Below, in pieces: positions 6,801-15,742 of a DNA stretch of 64,000 bases. The stretch is from Comamonas odontotermitis (GTDB lineage Bacteria > Pseudomonadota > Gammaproteobacteria > Burkholderiales > Burkholderiaceae_C): the NCBI RefSeq assembly GCF_020080045.1, contig NZ_CP083451.1, forward strand, positions 2,542,001 to 2,606,000, given 5' to 3'. The translations under genes were made by a program, and so were the position numbers. The notes beneath the pieces are model-generated. The model saw only the letters and a list, made by a program, of their open reading frames with translations, was not told where the DNA came from and searched no databases. How positions within the stretch are numbered: position 1 is the stretch's first letter; each line of letters starts with the position of its first letter.

Positions 6801-9320
6801 GTGATGCCTATGAAACCATCTTCGGATGGCTTCTTTCCTGGTTTTGCACAAGTGCGTCACTCTTTCGGTCAGTCCGAGCGTTCAGGCGCTCTCCATGGCG
6901 GACAATTGCGACCATATCTGTCCAACCATTGCTTTGCGTCATCTGCCGTGCCATCCCCCAAACGCCAAGGATTCATCCTGACCCGCAATTGGCGAGATAC
7001 GCCTGCGGGTACCGAGATCGAGTACTGGCTGGCGACCGATTCCGGCCCCTTGAAGGTGCTCTTGAAGGCCCAGACCTCAGTGGCTTTCGTCGAGGCCCGG
7101 CACCAGGGGGCGGTGCAGACACAGCTGCTGGCCATGCCCGATGTGGAGTTGCGGGCGCTGGATCTGAAGAGTTTTCACCAAGAGCCCGTGCTGGGGATCT
7201 ATGCAAAGCATTTTCGCCAGTTGGGACGGCTTGCACGCGCCCTCCAGCAGGTGGGCATCTCCCTTCTCGAAGCCGACGTTCGCCCACACGAGCGCTATTT
7301 GATGGAGCGGTTCATCACTGCAGGCGTCCAGCTGGAAGGTGGGCAGCTCGAGAACTCGGCACTGGTGGACTGCAGGCTGCAGCCCGCGCCCGATTTCCGG
7401 CCTGCACTGAAGGTGGTGTCACTGGATATCGAGACAAGCCAGCACCAGGACCTCTACTCCATTGCACTGGACGGAATGGCAGAGCGCGTGGTGTTCATGC
7501 TGGGCGAGGCGCCTTTCGAGCCCAAGCAGCCGCCAGGCTTTGCGCTGGTCTACTGCGCAACGCGCAAAGCGATGATCGAAGCGCTCAACACGTGGTTCGA
7601 ACGCAATGACCCGGACGTGATCATTGGATGGAACGTCATCCAGTTCGACCTGCATGTGCTGCAGAAGACCGCAGACGACTGTGCGACACCCCTTCTGCTG
7701 GGCCGCGAGCGCAGGCCTATTGCCTGGCGCACCCATCCTGGCAAGCAAGGCTATCTTTTCGCGCCCATGCCCGGCCGGGCGGTGATCGATGGCATCGAAG
7801 CGCTCCGGGCTGCCATCTGGAGCTTTTCCTCTTTCAGCCTTGAGAACGTGTCACGTGAACTTCTGGGCGAGGGCAAGGACATCGGCGACGAGTACGACAA
7901 GATGGCGGAGATCGAGCGGCGCTACCAGGACGACAAACCCGCGCTCGCCATCTACAACATCCGGGACTGCGAGCTGGTCCTGCGCATCTTCGAAAAGACA
8001 AAGCTGCTGCAGTTTGCCATGGAGCGCGCCCACACGACGGGCCTGCAGCTCGACCACTTTGGTGGCTCCATCGCCGCGTTCAGCCACCACTATCTGCCCC
8101 GCATGCACCGCCTGGGATATGTGGCGCCCAGCGTGGGCGACATCCAGGGGAAGTCTTCCCCCGGAGGCTATGTACTGGATTCCAGGCCCGGCTTCTACGA
8201 CTCCGTCGTGGTTCTGGACTACAAGAGCCTCTACCCTTCGATCATTCGAACCTATCTTGTGGACCCTGTCGGATTGGCCGAGGGCCAGCATGCCGGCAAC
8301 CCCGAACGGCTCATCAAAGGCCCCAAGGGCACGCGCTTTTCGCGAGAGAAGCACTGCCTGCCGGAAATCGTGACCACGCTGTGGCGTGCCCGTGACGAAG
8401 CCAAGCGCGCCAGGAACGAGCCCCTGTCCCAGGCCATCAAGCTGGTGATGAATTCTTTCGCCGGGGTGCTGGGTGCATCGGAGTGCCGGTTCTTCAACCC
8501 GGACCTGATCTCCTCGATCACCCTGCGCGGCCACGAGATGGTCAAGGCCACCCGTGACCTGGTAGAAAAGCGCGGGTACGAAGTCATCTACGGAGACACG
8601 GATTCCATCTTCATCTGGCTGGGGCGCGCCCACTCCAATGAAGAGGCGCATGTGGTCGCAGCCGAATTGGCCCAGGACATCAATGCGTGGTGGGCGCAGA
8701 GCTTGCGGCAGGAGCAGGACCTCGAGAGTTTTCTTGAAATCGAGTTCGACACGCATTACAAGAAATTCTTCATGCCCACCATCCGTGGCTCGGACATCGG
8801 CAGCAAAAAGCGCTACGCAGGCCTGAGCGTCGACGCGGCTGGCAACGAGGCAATGGTCTACCGAGGCCTGGAGATGGCGCGCAGCGACTGGACGCCTCTT
8901 GCACGGCAGTTTCAGGAAGGCCTGCTCTCGCGCGTCTTTCAAGGCGTACCTTACCGATCATTCGTGATCGAGTATGCGCAATCCACGCTGGCGGGCAAGA
9001 TGGATGACCAGCTCATCTACCGCAAGCGCCTGCGGCACCGCCTGGATGCCTACGTGGCGAACGTGCCACCCCAGGTGCGGGCCGCCCGCATTGCGGATGC
9101 GTACAACGCGCGCATGGAGCGCCCCTTGCAGTACCAGAGCGGAGGCTGGATTCGCTACGTCATCACCAAAAATGGTCCAGAGCCGCTGGAGAGTCGCCAA
9201 TCTGCCATTGACTACGAGCACTACCTGACGAAACAGCTTCAGCCCATTGCCGACTCGATTCTTCTTCCCCTCGGAGAAGACTTCAACACGCTGACATCTT
9301 CCCAGCAGGAATTGTTCTAG
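6801..9320 (+). CDS. polB: DNA polymerase II (family B)
   Basis: Family B replicative-type polymerase, SOS-induced in E. coli and used in replication restart and lesion bypass. Similarity to E. coli PolB runs from GFILTRNWRDTPAGTEIEYW to the C-terminal QQELF. Exonuclease motifs are intact: SLDIETS (about residue 207), DPDVIIGWNVIQFDL (about 270) and YNIRDCELV (about 384). Polymerase motif A is DYKSLYPSIIRTY (about 474) and motif C is YGDTDSIF (597-604). Motif B reads KLVMNSFAGVLG, with Ala554 where E. coli has Tyr (NAFYG). The start is uncertain: GTG 6801, ATG 6804 and ATG 6810 are clustered, but GTG 6948 gives a length closer to E. coli. A LexA box lies about 580 bases upstream. Confidence 0.95.
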   Translation: MMPMKPSSDGFFPGFAQVRHSFGQSERSGALHGGQLRPYLSNHCFASSAVPSPKRQGFILTRNWRDTPAGTEIEYWLATDSGPLKVLLKAQTSVAFVEARHQGAVQTQLLAMPDVELRALDLKSFHQEPVLGIYAKHFRQLGRLARALQQVGISLLEADVRPHERYLMERFITAGVQLEGGQLENSALVDCRLQPAPDFRPALKVVSLDIETSQHQDLYSIALDGMAERVVFMLGEAPFEPKQPPGFALVYCATRKAMIEALNTWFERNDPDVIIGWNVIQFDLHVLQKTADDCATPLLLGRERRPIAWRTHPGKQGYLFAPMPGRAVIDGIEALRAAIWSFSSFSLENVSRELLGEGKDIGDEYDKMAEIERRYQDDKPALAIYNIRDCELVLRIFEKTKLLQFAMERAHTTGLQLDHFGGSIAAFSHHYLPRMHRLGYVAPSVGDIQGKSSPGGYVLDSRPGFYDSVVVLDYKSLYPSIIRTYLVDPVGLAEGQHAGNPERLIKGPKGTRFSREKHCLPEIVTTLWRARDEAKRARNEPLSQAIKLVMNSFAGVLGASECRFFNPDLISSITLRGHEMVKATRDLVEKRGYEVIYGDTDSIFIWLGRAHSNEEAHVVAAELAQDINAWWAQSLRQEQDLESFLEIEFDTHYKKFFMPTIRGSDIGSKKRYAGLSVDAAGNEAMVYRGLEMARSDWTPLARQFQEGLLSRVFQGVPYRSFVIEYAQSTLAGKMDDQLIYRKRLRHRLDAYVANVPPQVRAARIADAYNARMERPLQYQSGGWIRYVITKNGPEPLESRQSAIDYEHYLTKQLQPIADSILLPLGEDFNTLTSSQQELF

Positions 9321-9778
9321 GGCGCGCCACGGGATCGGCGATACCGGCAGGCAAATTCGAATGTCGGCCTTCTGTCAGTACGCCAAATCACCATGCCCCA
9401 GAACCGCTGGATGCGGTGCCATTGCGCCCCAGTCCCCCCGCTCATTGCCAATGCCCACTTTGGGGGCTGCTCCCCCACATCGCGGCATTCAATGCGGACC
9501 CCAGCAGCACTTCTGACGCCTGCAATTGCAGCTGCAATCAACCCCGGGTGTCGGCCAAGAGCAGACCGCGGCTGAATCGAAAGTCGACGATTGGCTCAGT
9601 TGCATTAGCGGCTCTCAGTGCGTGATGCGTAGGGAAACTCGCATGGCAATGCTTCACGAAAACCTACAGCCACGGGATTTATCTTGCTCTAACATGAATA
9701 CTCCATCAGCAGTGAATCATTTGAGATTTTATTCTCAGAATATTTCACCATTTTTTATAAATCACAGGAGTTCACACC
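9321..9778. other. Intergenic region without a recognised gene
   Basis: About 460 bases between polB and csbD. No frame with convincing coding character or family match on either strand. The last 120 bases become AT-rich and end in the AGGAG ribosome site of csbD, so the csbD promoter is probably there. Confidence 0.5.
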
Positions 9779-9988
9779 ATGAATGAAGACACCATCAAGG
9801 GCAATTGGAAACAATTCAAGGGAAAGGTCAAAGAACAATGGGGAAAACTGACCGACGATGATTTGGATGTCATCAACGGTCAGCGCGAACAACTGGTAGG
9901 AAGGATTCAGGAGCGGGAGGGTATTGCCAGAGACAAGGCGGAAGAGCAGGTAAAAGCCTGGGAAACCAGCAATAAATATTACTGGTAA
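9779..9988 (+). CDS. csbD: CsbD-family general stress protein
   Basis: A 69-residue hydrophilic protein, MNEDTIKGNWKQFKGKVKEQ and so on, with the full CsbD signature: IKGNWKQFKGKVKEQWGKLTDDD followed by GxREQLVGRIQEREG and a terminal aromatic YYW. CsbD-like proteins are abundant stress-inducible proteins of unknown biochemical role (in E. coli, YjbJ). ATG 9779 follows CACAGGAGTTCACACC. It is monocistronic, with a strong terminator 64 bases downstream, and starts a cluster of other stress-type genes. Confidence 0.93.
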   Translation: MNEDTIKGNWKQFKGKVKEQWGKLTDDDLDVINGQREQLVGRIQEREGIARDKAEEQVKAWETSNKYYW

Positions 9989-10051
9989 ATACATTCCAGC
10001 ACCTGATGTTTCAAAGACAGTATTTCTATATTTGAAATGACGCATTATAAA

Positions 10052-10076
10052 AAAGGACTCAAAAAATGAGTCCTTT
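10052..10076 (+). terminator. Bidirectional intrinsic terminator
   Basis: A perfect 10-bp stem (AAAGGACTCA / TGAGTCCTTT) with a five-A loop, followed by CTTTTT on the plus strand and preceded by an A run that gives a U run on the minus strand. It lies between convergent csbD and the SDR gene and can stop both. Confidence 0.9.
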
Positions 10077-10090
10077 CTTTTTCATAAAAT

Positions 10091-11095
10091 TCATGCCTCC
10101 CCAACGGCTCCTGTAATCGGTAAAACAATACCTGTGATGTAGCTGGAGCATACTGGCGCTGCCAGGAATACATAGGCCGGAGATATCTCCTCGGGCTGCG
10201 CGGGACGGCGCATGTCGGTATCCTCGCCAAACTTGCGAACATCCTTGGCCGCCTTGTCGGCAGGATTGAGCGGAGTCCAGACCGGGCCCGGCGCAACCGC
10301 GTTGACGCGAATTCCCCGCGCCGCCAGATTGCTCGCAAGCGCCTTGGTGAATGCATGGATGGCGCCCTTGGTGGCGGAGTAATCAATCAAGTTGCGACTG
10401 CCGCGCAAACCCGTGACCGAGCCGGTATTGATGATGCAATCCCCCTCACTCAAATACGGCAGTACCGCCTTGGTCATATGGAAATAGCCAAAGATGTTGG
10501 TCTTGAATGTCTCCTCAAGACGCTCTTCGGTGATGTCTTCGATATCCGCCGCATGCTCCTGAAAGGCAGCATTGTTCACCAGCACGTTAACCGACCCGAA
10601 CTCCTCCAGCGCCCTGGCCACCAGATCTTCACACAATGCCGGATCTTGCACGTCGCCAGAGACGGCAAGGCACTGCGCCCCCTCCGCCTCCACCAGACGG
10701 CAGGTCTCTGCCGCATCGTGGTGTTCGTTGAGATACCCAATCGCTATATTTGCTCCTTCACGGGCAAACAGAATGGCTACCGCACGGCCAATCCCAGAAT
10801 CTCCACCAGTGATGATGGCAACCTTGCCTTCGAGTTTGGCACTGCCAACATAATCTTGAGCAAGGCTTTCTGGCTGCAATACCATATCCTTTTGCAAGCC
10901 AGGCTTTTTCAGCGTTTGCTCCGGCATCGGAGGCTCAGGCTCGGCATGCCCGGGCCCTGGCGCAGCCTTTTCATCCATATTTTCTTCTGAGGCCTTTGCA
11001 AGATTGTCATTGAGCCGCTGTTGCTTCTGGATTTCAGATTGTCTTTTTACAGCAGCTTCAGCCTTTTCATTGAATTTATCGATGGGATTGGACAT
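10091..11095 (-). CDS. SDR-family oxidoreductase (general stress type)
   Basis: About 334 residues: a charged N-terminal tail of roughly 85 residues rich in Lys, Glu and Pro, then a classical short-chain dehydrogenase domain. Motifs are TGGDSGIGRA (cofactor Gly-rich loop), NNAAF, the catalytic Ser in NTGSVTG, and YSATK with catalytic Tyr and Lys. The long tail is typical of the YdaD/YhdF/YghA stress-associated SDR group. ATG 11095 is chosen because AAGGA lies eight bases upstream. It converges on csbD across the shared terminator and diverges from the Cys-repeat gene. The substrate is unknown. Confidence 0.9.
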   Translation of the reverse strand: MSNPIDKFNEKAEAAVKRQSEIQKQQRLNDNLAKASEENMDEKAAPGPGHAEPEPPMPEQTLKKPGLQKDMVLQPESLAQDYVGSAKLEGKVAIITGGDSGIGRAVAILFAREGANIAIGYLNEHHDAAETCRLVEAEGAQCLAVSGDVQDPALCEDLVARALEEFGSVNVLVNNAAFQEHAADIEDITEERLEETFKTNIFGYFHMTKAVLPYLSEGDCIINTGSVTGLRGSRNLIDYSATKGAIHAFTKALASNLAARGIRVNAVAPGPVWTPLNPADKAAKDVRKFGEDTDMRRPAQPEEISPAYVFLAAPVCSSYITGIVLPITGAVGEA

Positions 11096-11293
11096 GGTCA
11101 TTTCCTTGTCTATAAAAACATCACCATATCGCTGCAAACAGCGTATACACGTAGGGTTTATTCACCTCTCTTCTCAAAATATCAACATGATGTAAATGGC
11201 ATAGGATCACACCTACGGTTCATATTCTCCTTGGATGGCATTCAGCACATATTGATGGCCCTATCATGGAAATTCATCATCAGGAGATATGCA

Positions 11294-11875
11294 ATGAATA
11301 GTTATTTGAAAATCACCAGTGCGCTTGCCATTTCGCTGTATGCTGCCTCTGCATTTGCATTGACCAGCGACGAAGTGAAGACAGAGAAAAAGAGCATTGA
11401 AGCGGCTTACAAATCTGCAATGGCCCAATGCAAAACCCTGAGCGGTAACGCCAAGGACATCTGCGAGAAAGAAGCGAAGGGCAACGAGAACATCGCCAAG
11501 GCAGACCTCGACGCCAAGGAAAAGCCCAGTGACTCCACGCACTACAAGGCACGTCTTGCCCGCGCGGACGCAGCCTATGAAATCGCCAAGGAGCGCTGTG
11601 ATGACCAAAGCGGCAATGCCAAGGATGTGTGCAAGAAGGATGCGCAGGCCACACACGTGAAGGCCAGGGAGGATGCCAAGGTCAAGCGTACGCAGGAAGC
11701 GCCGTCGAACATGACTCCTCAAGACAAGGCAGCCAATGTCTCCGAGGCTCGCAAGGATGCAGCCCAGGCCACCCGTGACGCGGAGTACAAAGCTGCCAAA
11801 GAGCGTTGCGATACGCTGCCCGCAGCCTCGAAAGATGCCTGCGTGAACGATGCCAAGACCCGATTCGCTCAGTAA
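11294..11875 (+). CDS. Exported protein with cysteine-pair repeats
   Basis: A 193-residue protein starting at ATG 11294 after CAGGAGATATGCA. Residues 1-24 form a signal peptide (NSYLKITSALAISLYAASAF). The mature part is Lys/Glu/Ala-rich and holds three imperfect repeats: (Y/K)xxAxxxCxxLSGNAKDICEK, YEIAKERCDDQSGNAKDVCK and YKAAKERCDTLPAASKDACV. Each has two cysteines 11 residues apart, suggesting a disulphide-clasped helical pair in the periplasm. No enzyme motif is seen. Similar proteins occur beside CsbD-type stress genes in Burkholderiales, and the neighbourhood here fits that. Function unknown. Confidence 0.8.
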   Translation: MNSYLKITSALAISLYAASAFALTSDEVKTEKKSIEAAYKSAMAQCKTLSGNAKDICEKEAKGNENIAKADLDAKEKPSDSTHYKARLARADAAYEIAKERCDDQSGNAKDVCKKDAQATHVKAREDAKVKRTQEAPSNMTPQDKAANVSEARKDAAQATRDAEYKAAKERCDTLPAASKDACVNDAKTRFAQ

Positions 11876-12223
11876 CGTACCGCTGAGCATCGCCACATGC
11901 TGTACGACACGCAACATGTTCTGCATTCAGGCAATCCAGGGCTTTCATCATGCGCCGCGCCAGCATGTGTGGAAGTGAACAACCCACCGATGCAAGACCG
12001 CCAAACCGGGTGAAGGAATGCAGAACCTCATGCGTAGCAGCAGCTGCAGAGGCAGGCCTGCGCGGCTTTTCTTACCGACAACACGGCTGCCTGACTGCCG
12101 TCCTTCGGCCATTCATGGATGAAGGTGACCAGAGCCCTTGGTCCTACGGCGCACACCGGGGCAGCCCATTTTCAGGGAGTTGCGTTGCGATCCCAGCAGA
12201 CCATTTCCCCCAAGGAGTCTATC
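11876..12223. other. Intergenic region without a recognised gene
   Basis: About 350 bases between the Cys-repeat gene and the KGG-motif gene. Open frames here have no ribosome site or family resemblance. The 3' end carries the AAGGAG site for the next gene. Confidence 0.5.
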
Positions 12224-12541
12224 GTGCCAAGAGGTGACAAATCTTCCTATACCGACAAGCAAAAGCGCCAGGCCGAGCATATCGAGGAGAGCTACGAAAG
12301 CCGTGGTGTCAGCAAAAAGGAGGCCGAACGGCGGGCTTGGGCCACTGTGAACAAGGAGACGGGAGGCGGCAAGAAATCCGGTTCGGGCCGCGGACATTCC
12401 GTGGATCACTCCGCGTCACGCAAAGGCGGGCGTCTGGGAGGCAAGGCATCCGCGAGCCGCACCGCAGAGGAGCGCTCAGCTTCCGCAAAAAAAGCAGCTG
12501 CCACGAGAAAACGCAACGCCGAAGCAGCAAAGCACGAATGA
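12224..12541 (+). CDS. Small basic KGG-motif protein ('plasmid stabilization protein' family)
   Basis: About 105 residues from GTG 12224, chosen because AAGGAG sits six bases upstream. The N-terminus PRGDKSSYTDKQKRQAEHIE leads into ESRGVSKKEAERRAWATVNK, then a Gly/Ser/Lys-rich tail (RKGGRLGGKASASRTAEERS, then AKKAAATRKR). This is the family commonly labelled plasmid stabilization protein; the label is historical and gives no tested function. The Lys-Gly-Gly and Ala-Lys-rich tail suggests nucleic-acid or membrane binding and resembles KGG-type stress proteins. It sits in a stress-gene cluster, not near plasmid maintenance genes. Confidence 0.8.
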   Translation: MPRGDKSSYTDKQKRQAEHIEESYESRGVSKKEAERRAWATVNKETGGGKKSGSGRGHSVDHSASRKGGRLGGKASASRTAEERSASAKKAAATRKRNAEAAKHE

Positions 12542-12658
12542 ATGCGGAGGCCGTCCCCTGATTTTCCAGATCGTCATTCTCCCCGCGCCCCTGCCCTCCC
12601 CATGCGATTCGGGCCACCAGGAACGCATACGGCGCAGTGCGCTTCGAAAGGCTTGACC

Positions 12659-13030
12659 ATGCAAAGACATTCCGTATTCAGCCAGCTTGCCAGAAGAGTC
12701 GCCAGACTGAGCGGGCGACCAGCCAGTTTTGCCATCGCATGTGCAGTCATCGTGCTCTGGGCCCTGTCAGGGCCGATCTTTCGTTTCAACGATACATGGC
12801 AGTTGGTCATCAACACCGGCACCACCATCATCACATTCCTGATGGTGTTCCTGATCCAATCCACGCAGAACAGCGACACGGAAGCCATCCAGATCAAGCT
12901 GGATGAACTCATCCGAGCAATCGAGCCCGCACGCAATCGCATGCTTTCCCTCGAAGAACTGGATGAAACGGAACTGGATGAACTGCGCAAAGAGTTTGAC
13001 GAACTGGCAAAGAAAGCCAGACAAACCTGA
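12659..13030 (+). CDS. Low-affinity iron permease family protein
   Basis: About 123 residues from ATG 12659. Two membrane segments, SFAIACAVIVLWALSGPIF and LVINTGTTIITFLMVFLIQ, are followed by STQNSDTEAIQIKLDELIRA and an acidic coiled tail (ELDETELDELRKEFDEL). The NTGTTIITFLMVFLIQxTQNRD-type block is the hallmark of the family annotated as low-affinity iron permease (Fet4-like). It is half the size of fungal Fet4, so transport is unproven. It converges with benE. Confidence 0.8.
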   Translation: MQRHSVFSQLARRVARLSGRPASFAIACAVIVLWALSGPIFRFNDTWQLVINTGTTIITFLMVFLIQSTQNSDTEAIQIKLDELIRAIEPARNRMLSLEELDETELDELRKEFDELAKKARQT

Positions 13031-13170
13031 AGCCATTGCAAAGGAAAAATACGCACTGACATGGCTCATCGGGCCGATGCGTGCCGATATGCATCGATGC
13101 TTGTGACCACTTTGTTGTTCCTGGTTCAGGCGCCATGAATGGTCATCGAGCAACTCCTTTTCCCAGGCTC

Positions 13171-14337
13171 CTAGGCAGCCGAGCGACGCAGATGCAACAG
13201 GCCATGCGACGCCATGCCGAACACCACGCCCCAGAAGGCTGCGCCCAATCCGAACAGCGTCATCCCCGATGCCGTGGCCAGGAAGGTGATGACCGCTGGC
13301 TCGATGACGGACTCCTGCGCCAGCAAGCCGATGTTGGAGGCAATCGCACCGATCAGCGCCAGGCCCGCCAGCGCGGCGATCAGCGCAGGAGGAAAGGCGC
13401 TGAACACCAGCACGATGGTGCCTGCGAATGTGGCGCCCAGGAGATAGAAAACACCATTGGCCATGCCAGCGACATAGCGCTTGTCCGAGTCGGGGTGTGC
13501 ATCCTTTCCCGTGCACAGCGCAGCAGTGATTGATGCCAGCACGATGCTGATGCCGCCAAAGCACGCCACCAGCAGCGATGCCAGCCCCGTACCTGTGACC
13601 GCTGCCCGTGACGGGACGTGGTAGCCGGCCAGGCGCAGCACGGCCATCCCCGGGAGGTACTGTCCCGTCAGGCTCACCAGCAGCAAAGGCACGGTAAAGC
13701 TCAGAAAGGTGCCGAGATTGAACACGGGTGCGACGAATACCGGCTCGGCCAGTACCAGCTCCAGGGCCTGCAGATTGGTCTTGCCTGTGATGCCCGCGAC
13801 CGCAAGACCGAGCACCGCCACCAGCACCACGGTATAGCGCGGCCAGAATCGCCGCCCGGCCAGATACGCAACCAACATGACTAATACCACGGCGGGCAAA
13901 TCCATGCTGGCACGGAAAGCCTGCACCCCGAATTGGAAAAGAATGCCGGCCATCATGCCCGCTGCAATGCCCTTGGGAATGAGCTGGACGATTTTCTCAA
14001 AGTACCCGCTCAGGCCGATCACGACAACCAGCGCCGCCGCGCTCAGATAGGCTCCCACGACCTCTGGCATGGAGATATGCGGAAACAGGCTCAGCAGCAA
14101 CGCTGTACCGGGCGCGGACCACGCCGTGATGACGGGTATGCGCAGCCACCAGCTCAACAGCAGGCCACTGAGACCTGCTCCCATCGAGATGGCCCAGATC
14201 CACGAGCTCAGCGCCTGCGGCGGCATATGGCCGGCCTGCGCGGCCTGAATGAAGATCACCAGTGGCCCACAGTACGAAATCAGTACTGCCAGAAATCCCG
14301 CCACCCAGGCGCTGAGGGACCAGTCCTTGAAGTTCAT
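13171..14337 (-). CDS. benE: Benzoate:H+ symporter BenE
   Basis: A 388-residue inner-membrane protein with about 11-12 hydrophobic segments. Characteristic BenE blocks are AWSAPGTALL near residue 70, GKTNLQALEL near 185 and the conserved FGGISIVLASITAALCTGKDAHPD region near 260-285. The ATG follows GGGGAGG by eight bases. It is the promoter-distal gene of the long benzoate/catechol run, 43 bases after an AAHS-type MFS gene. Imports benzoate with protons; specificity for benzoate over substituted benzoates is inferred from the linked benABCD. Confidence 0.9.
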   Translation of the reverse strand: MNFKDWSLSAWVAGFLAVLISYCGPLVIFIQAAQAGHMPPQALSSWIWAISMGAGLSGLLLSWWLRIPVITAWSAPGTALLLSLFPHISMPEVVGAYLSAAALVVVIGLSGYFEKIVQLIPKGIAAGMMAGILFQFGVQAFRASMDLPAVVLVMLVAYLAGRRFWPRYTVVLVAVLGLAVAGITGKTNLQALELVLAEPVFVAPVFNLGTFLSFTVPLLLVSLTGQYLPGMAVLRLAGYHVPSRAAVTGTGLASLLVACFGGISIVLASITAALCTGKDAHPDSDKRYVAGMANGVFYLLGATFAGTIVLVFSAFPPALIAALAGLALIGAIASNIGLLAQESVIEPAVITFLATASGMTLFGLGAAFWGVVFGMASHGLLHLRRSAA

Positions 14338-14380
14338 GAATCCACACCTCCCCCCATGTCCGGCGCTTGGCTTCCCAACA

Positions 14381-15727
14381 TCAATGTGCAGCCAGCGGCG
14401 CTGACTCGGCAGTGGCAGAGTGCAGCCTCAGGCTCAGAACCGCTATGCCTGCCCACACCAAAGGTACCGCCAACGCCAGAAAAAATCCTGACGGACCGCC
14501 CCAGGCCAGAAAGCCGCCGCCTATCGCAGACCCCATAATGGCGCCAGCACGGCCCATACCGATGGACCAGCCCGTTGCCGTGGCACGCAATGCCGTGGGG
14601 TAGGAGCCCACGATCAGATAGTTCAGCGCAATCTGCTGGCCCCCAATGCCAAAGCCTGCGGCCCCAGCAAGCACAAACACCAGCGCCCAGTTCTGCCCCG
14701 CGACACTCAGGCCCAACGCCACCGCAATGCCAACGGCGAACATCAGGATCAGCAAGCGACGCGTGTCAACGCGTGGCAACAGAAATGACAGCGGTATGGC
14801 GCAGATGATGAACACCGCATTGACAATCACCGTCCCCATTGGTGCATCTGCCGCAGGCAGACCCGCCGCCTTGAGCACCGTTGGCAGCCACGACAGCAGC
14901 ATGAACCAGGCCACCCAGTTGAGCAGGTAGATGGCCCAGATCGCGACGGTTTTCCCGGCATTGCCGTCGGTGAACAGCGCACGCACGCTGGCCCTCTCCA
15001 CTGCAGATTCGGGCACCGTGAAATGCGCGCCCGCAGGCAACGGGCGGCTGAGAATCTTTGACAGCACTTTGGCGATATAGCGCTGCCCGTCGGCATCCCC
15101 TTGCGCGGCGCGGAAATACAGCGACTCCGGCAGCATCAGTGCGATGACTACCAGCATCGCCAGAGGCACCGCTCCCCCAACGATGAAGATGCCCTCCCAG
15201 CCAATCAGCGGCAGCATGCGCGCAGCAAGCAGCCCGCCCAGCATCGCACCGGCAGGCAGGCCCAGCAACACGCCGGTCATGATGGCACCACGGTGGCGGG
15301 CCGGCCCATACTCGGCCGCCAGCGCCAGCAGCACGGGCGTGCAGCCTCCCATGCCCAGCCCCGCGATGAAGCGCAGCACCAGGATATGGCTGGTGTCGGT
15401 GGACCAGGCCGTGGCAAGCGTTGCGCAGCCAAAGATCACCAGGCTCAGCATGATGGTCGGGCGACGCCCGATGCGGTCCCCCACCATACCCAGCGTCATG
15501 GCACCGATGGTCATGCCGATGATGCCGGCCGTGAGGATGGGGGCCAGCGAACCTGCAGGCAAATGGAAGGCAGCCAGAATAGCCGGCCCAGTGAAGGCAA
15601 TGGCCTGCGTATCGAAACCATCGAACAGCGCAATGACAAAGCACAGTGCAAGCACCCGCCATTGGAAGGCGCCCAGCCGTTCGTTATCGATCAATGACGG
15701 AATCGCGTGTTCGGCAGCGGAGTTCAT
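14381..15727 (-). CDS. MFS transporter, aromatic acid:H+ symporter family
   Basis: A 448-residue, 12-segment major facilitator. Near residue 38 it has DGFDTQAIAF, the DGxD motif in helix 1 required for aromatic acid uptake in PcaK/BenK, and GDRIGRRPT (motif A) near 83-91. This is the AAHS group. It lies 15 bases after a Bug receptor gene and upstream of benE. Probable substrates are benzoate, muconate or a related acid; sequence alone does not choose. A second AAHS carrier (19387-20736) sits in the same cluster. Confidence 0.87.
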   Translation of the reverse strand: MNSAAEHAIPSLIDNERLGAFQWRVLALCFVIALFDGFDTQAIAFTGPAILAAFHLPAGSLAPILTAGIIGMTIGAMTLGMVGDRIGRRPTIMLSLVIFGCATLATAWSTDTSHILVLRFIAGLGMGGCTPVLLALAAEYGPARHRGAIMTGVLLGLPAGAMLGGLLAARMLPLIGWEGIFIVGGAVPLAMLVVIALMLPESLYFRAAQGDADGQRYIAKVLSKILSRPLPAGAHFTVPESAVERASVRALFTDGNAGKTVAIWAIYLLNWVAWFMLLSWLPTVLKAAGLPAADAPMGTVIVNAVFIICAIPLSFLLPRVDTRRLLILMFAVGIAVALGLSVAGQNWALVFVLAGAAGFGIGGQQIALNYLIVGSYPTALRATATGWSIGMGRAGAIMGSAIGGGFLAWGGPSGFFLALAVPLVWAGIAVLSLRLHSATAESAPLAAH

Positions 15728-15742
15728 TGTCCAGTCTCCCGC

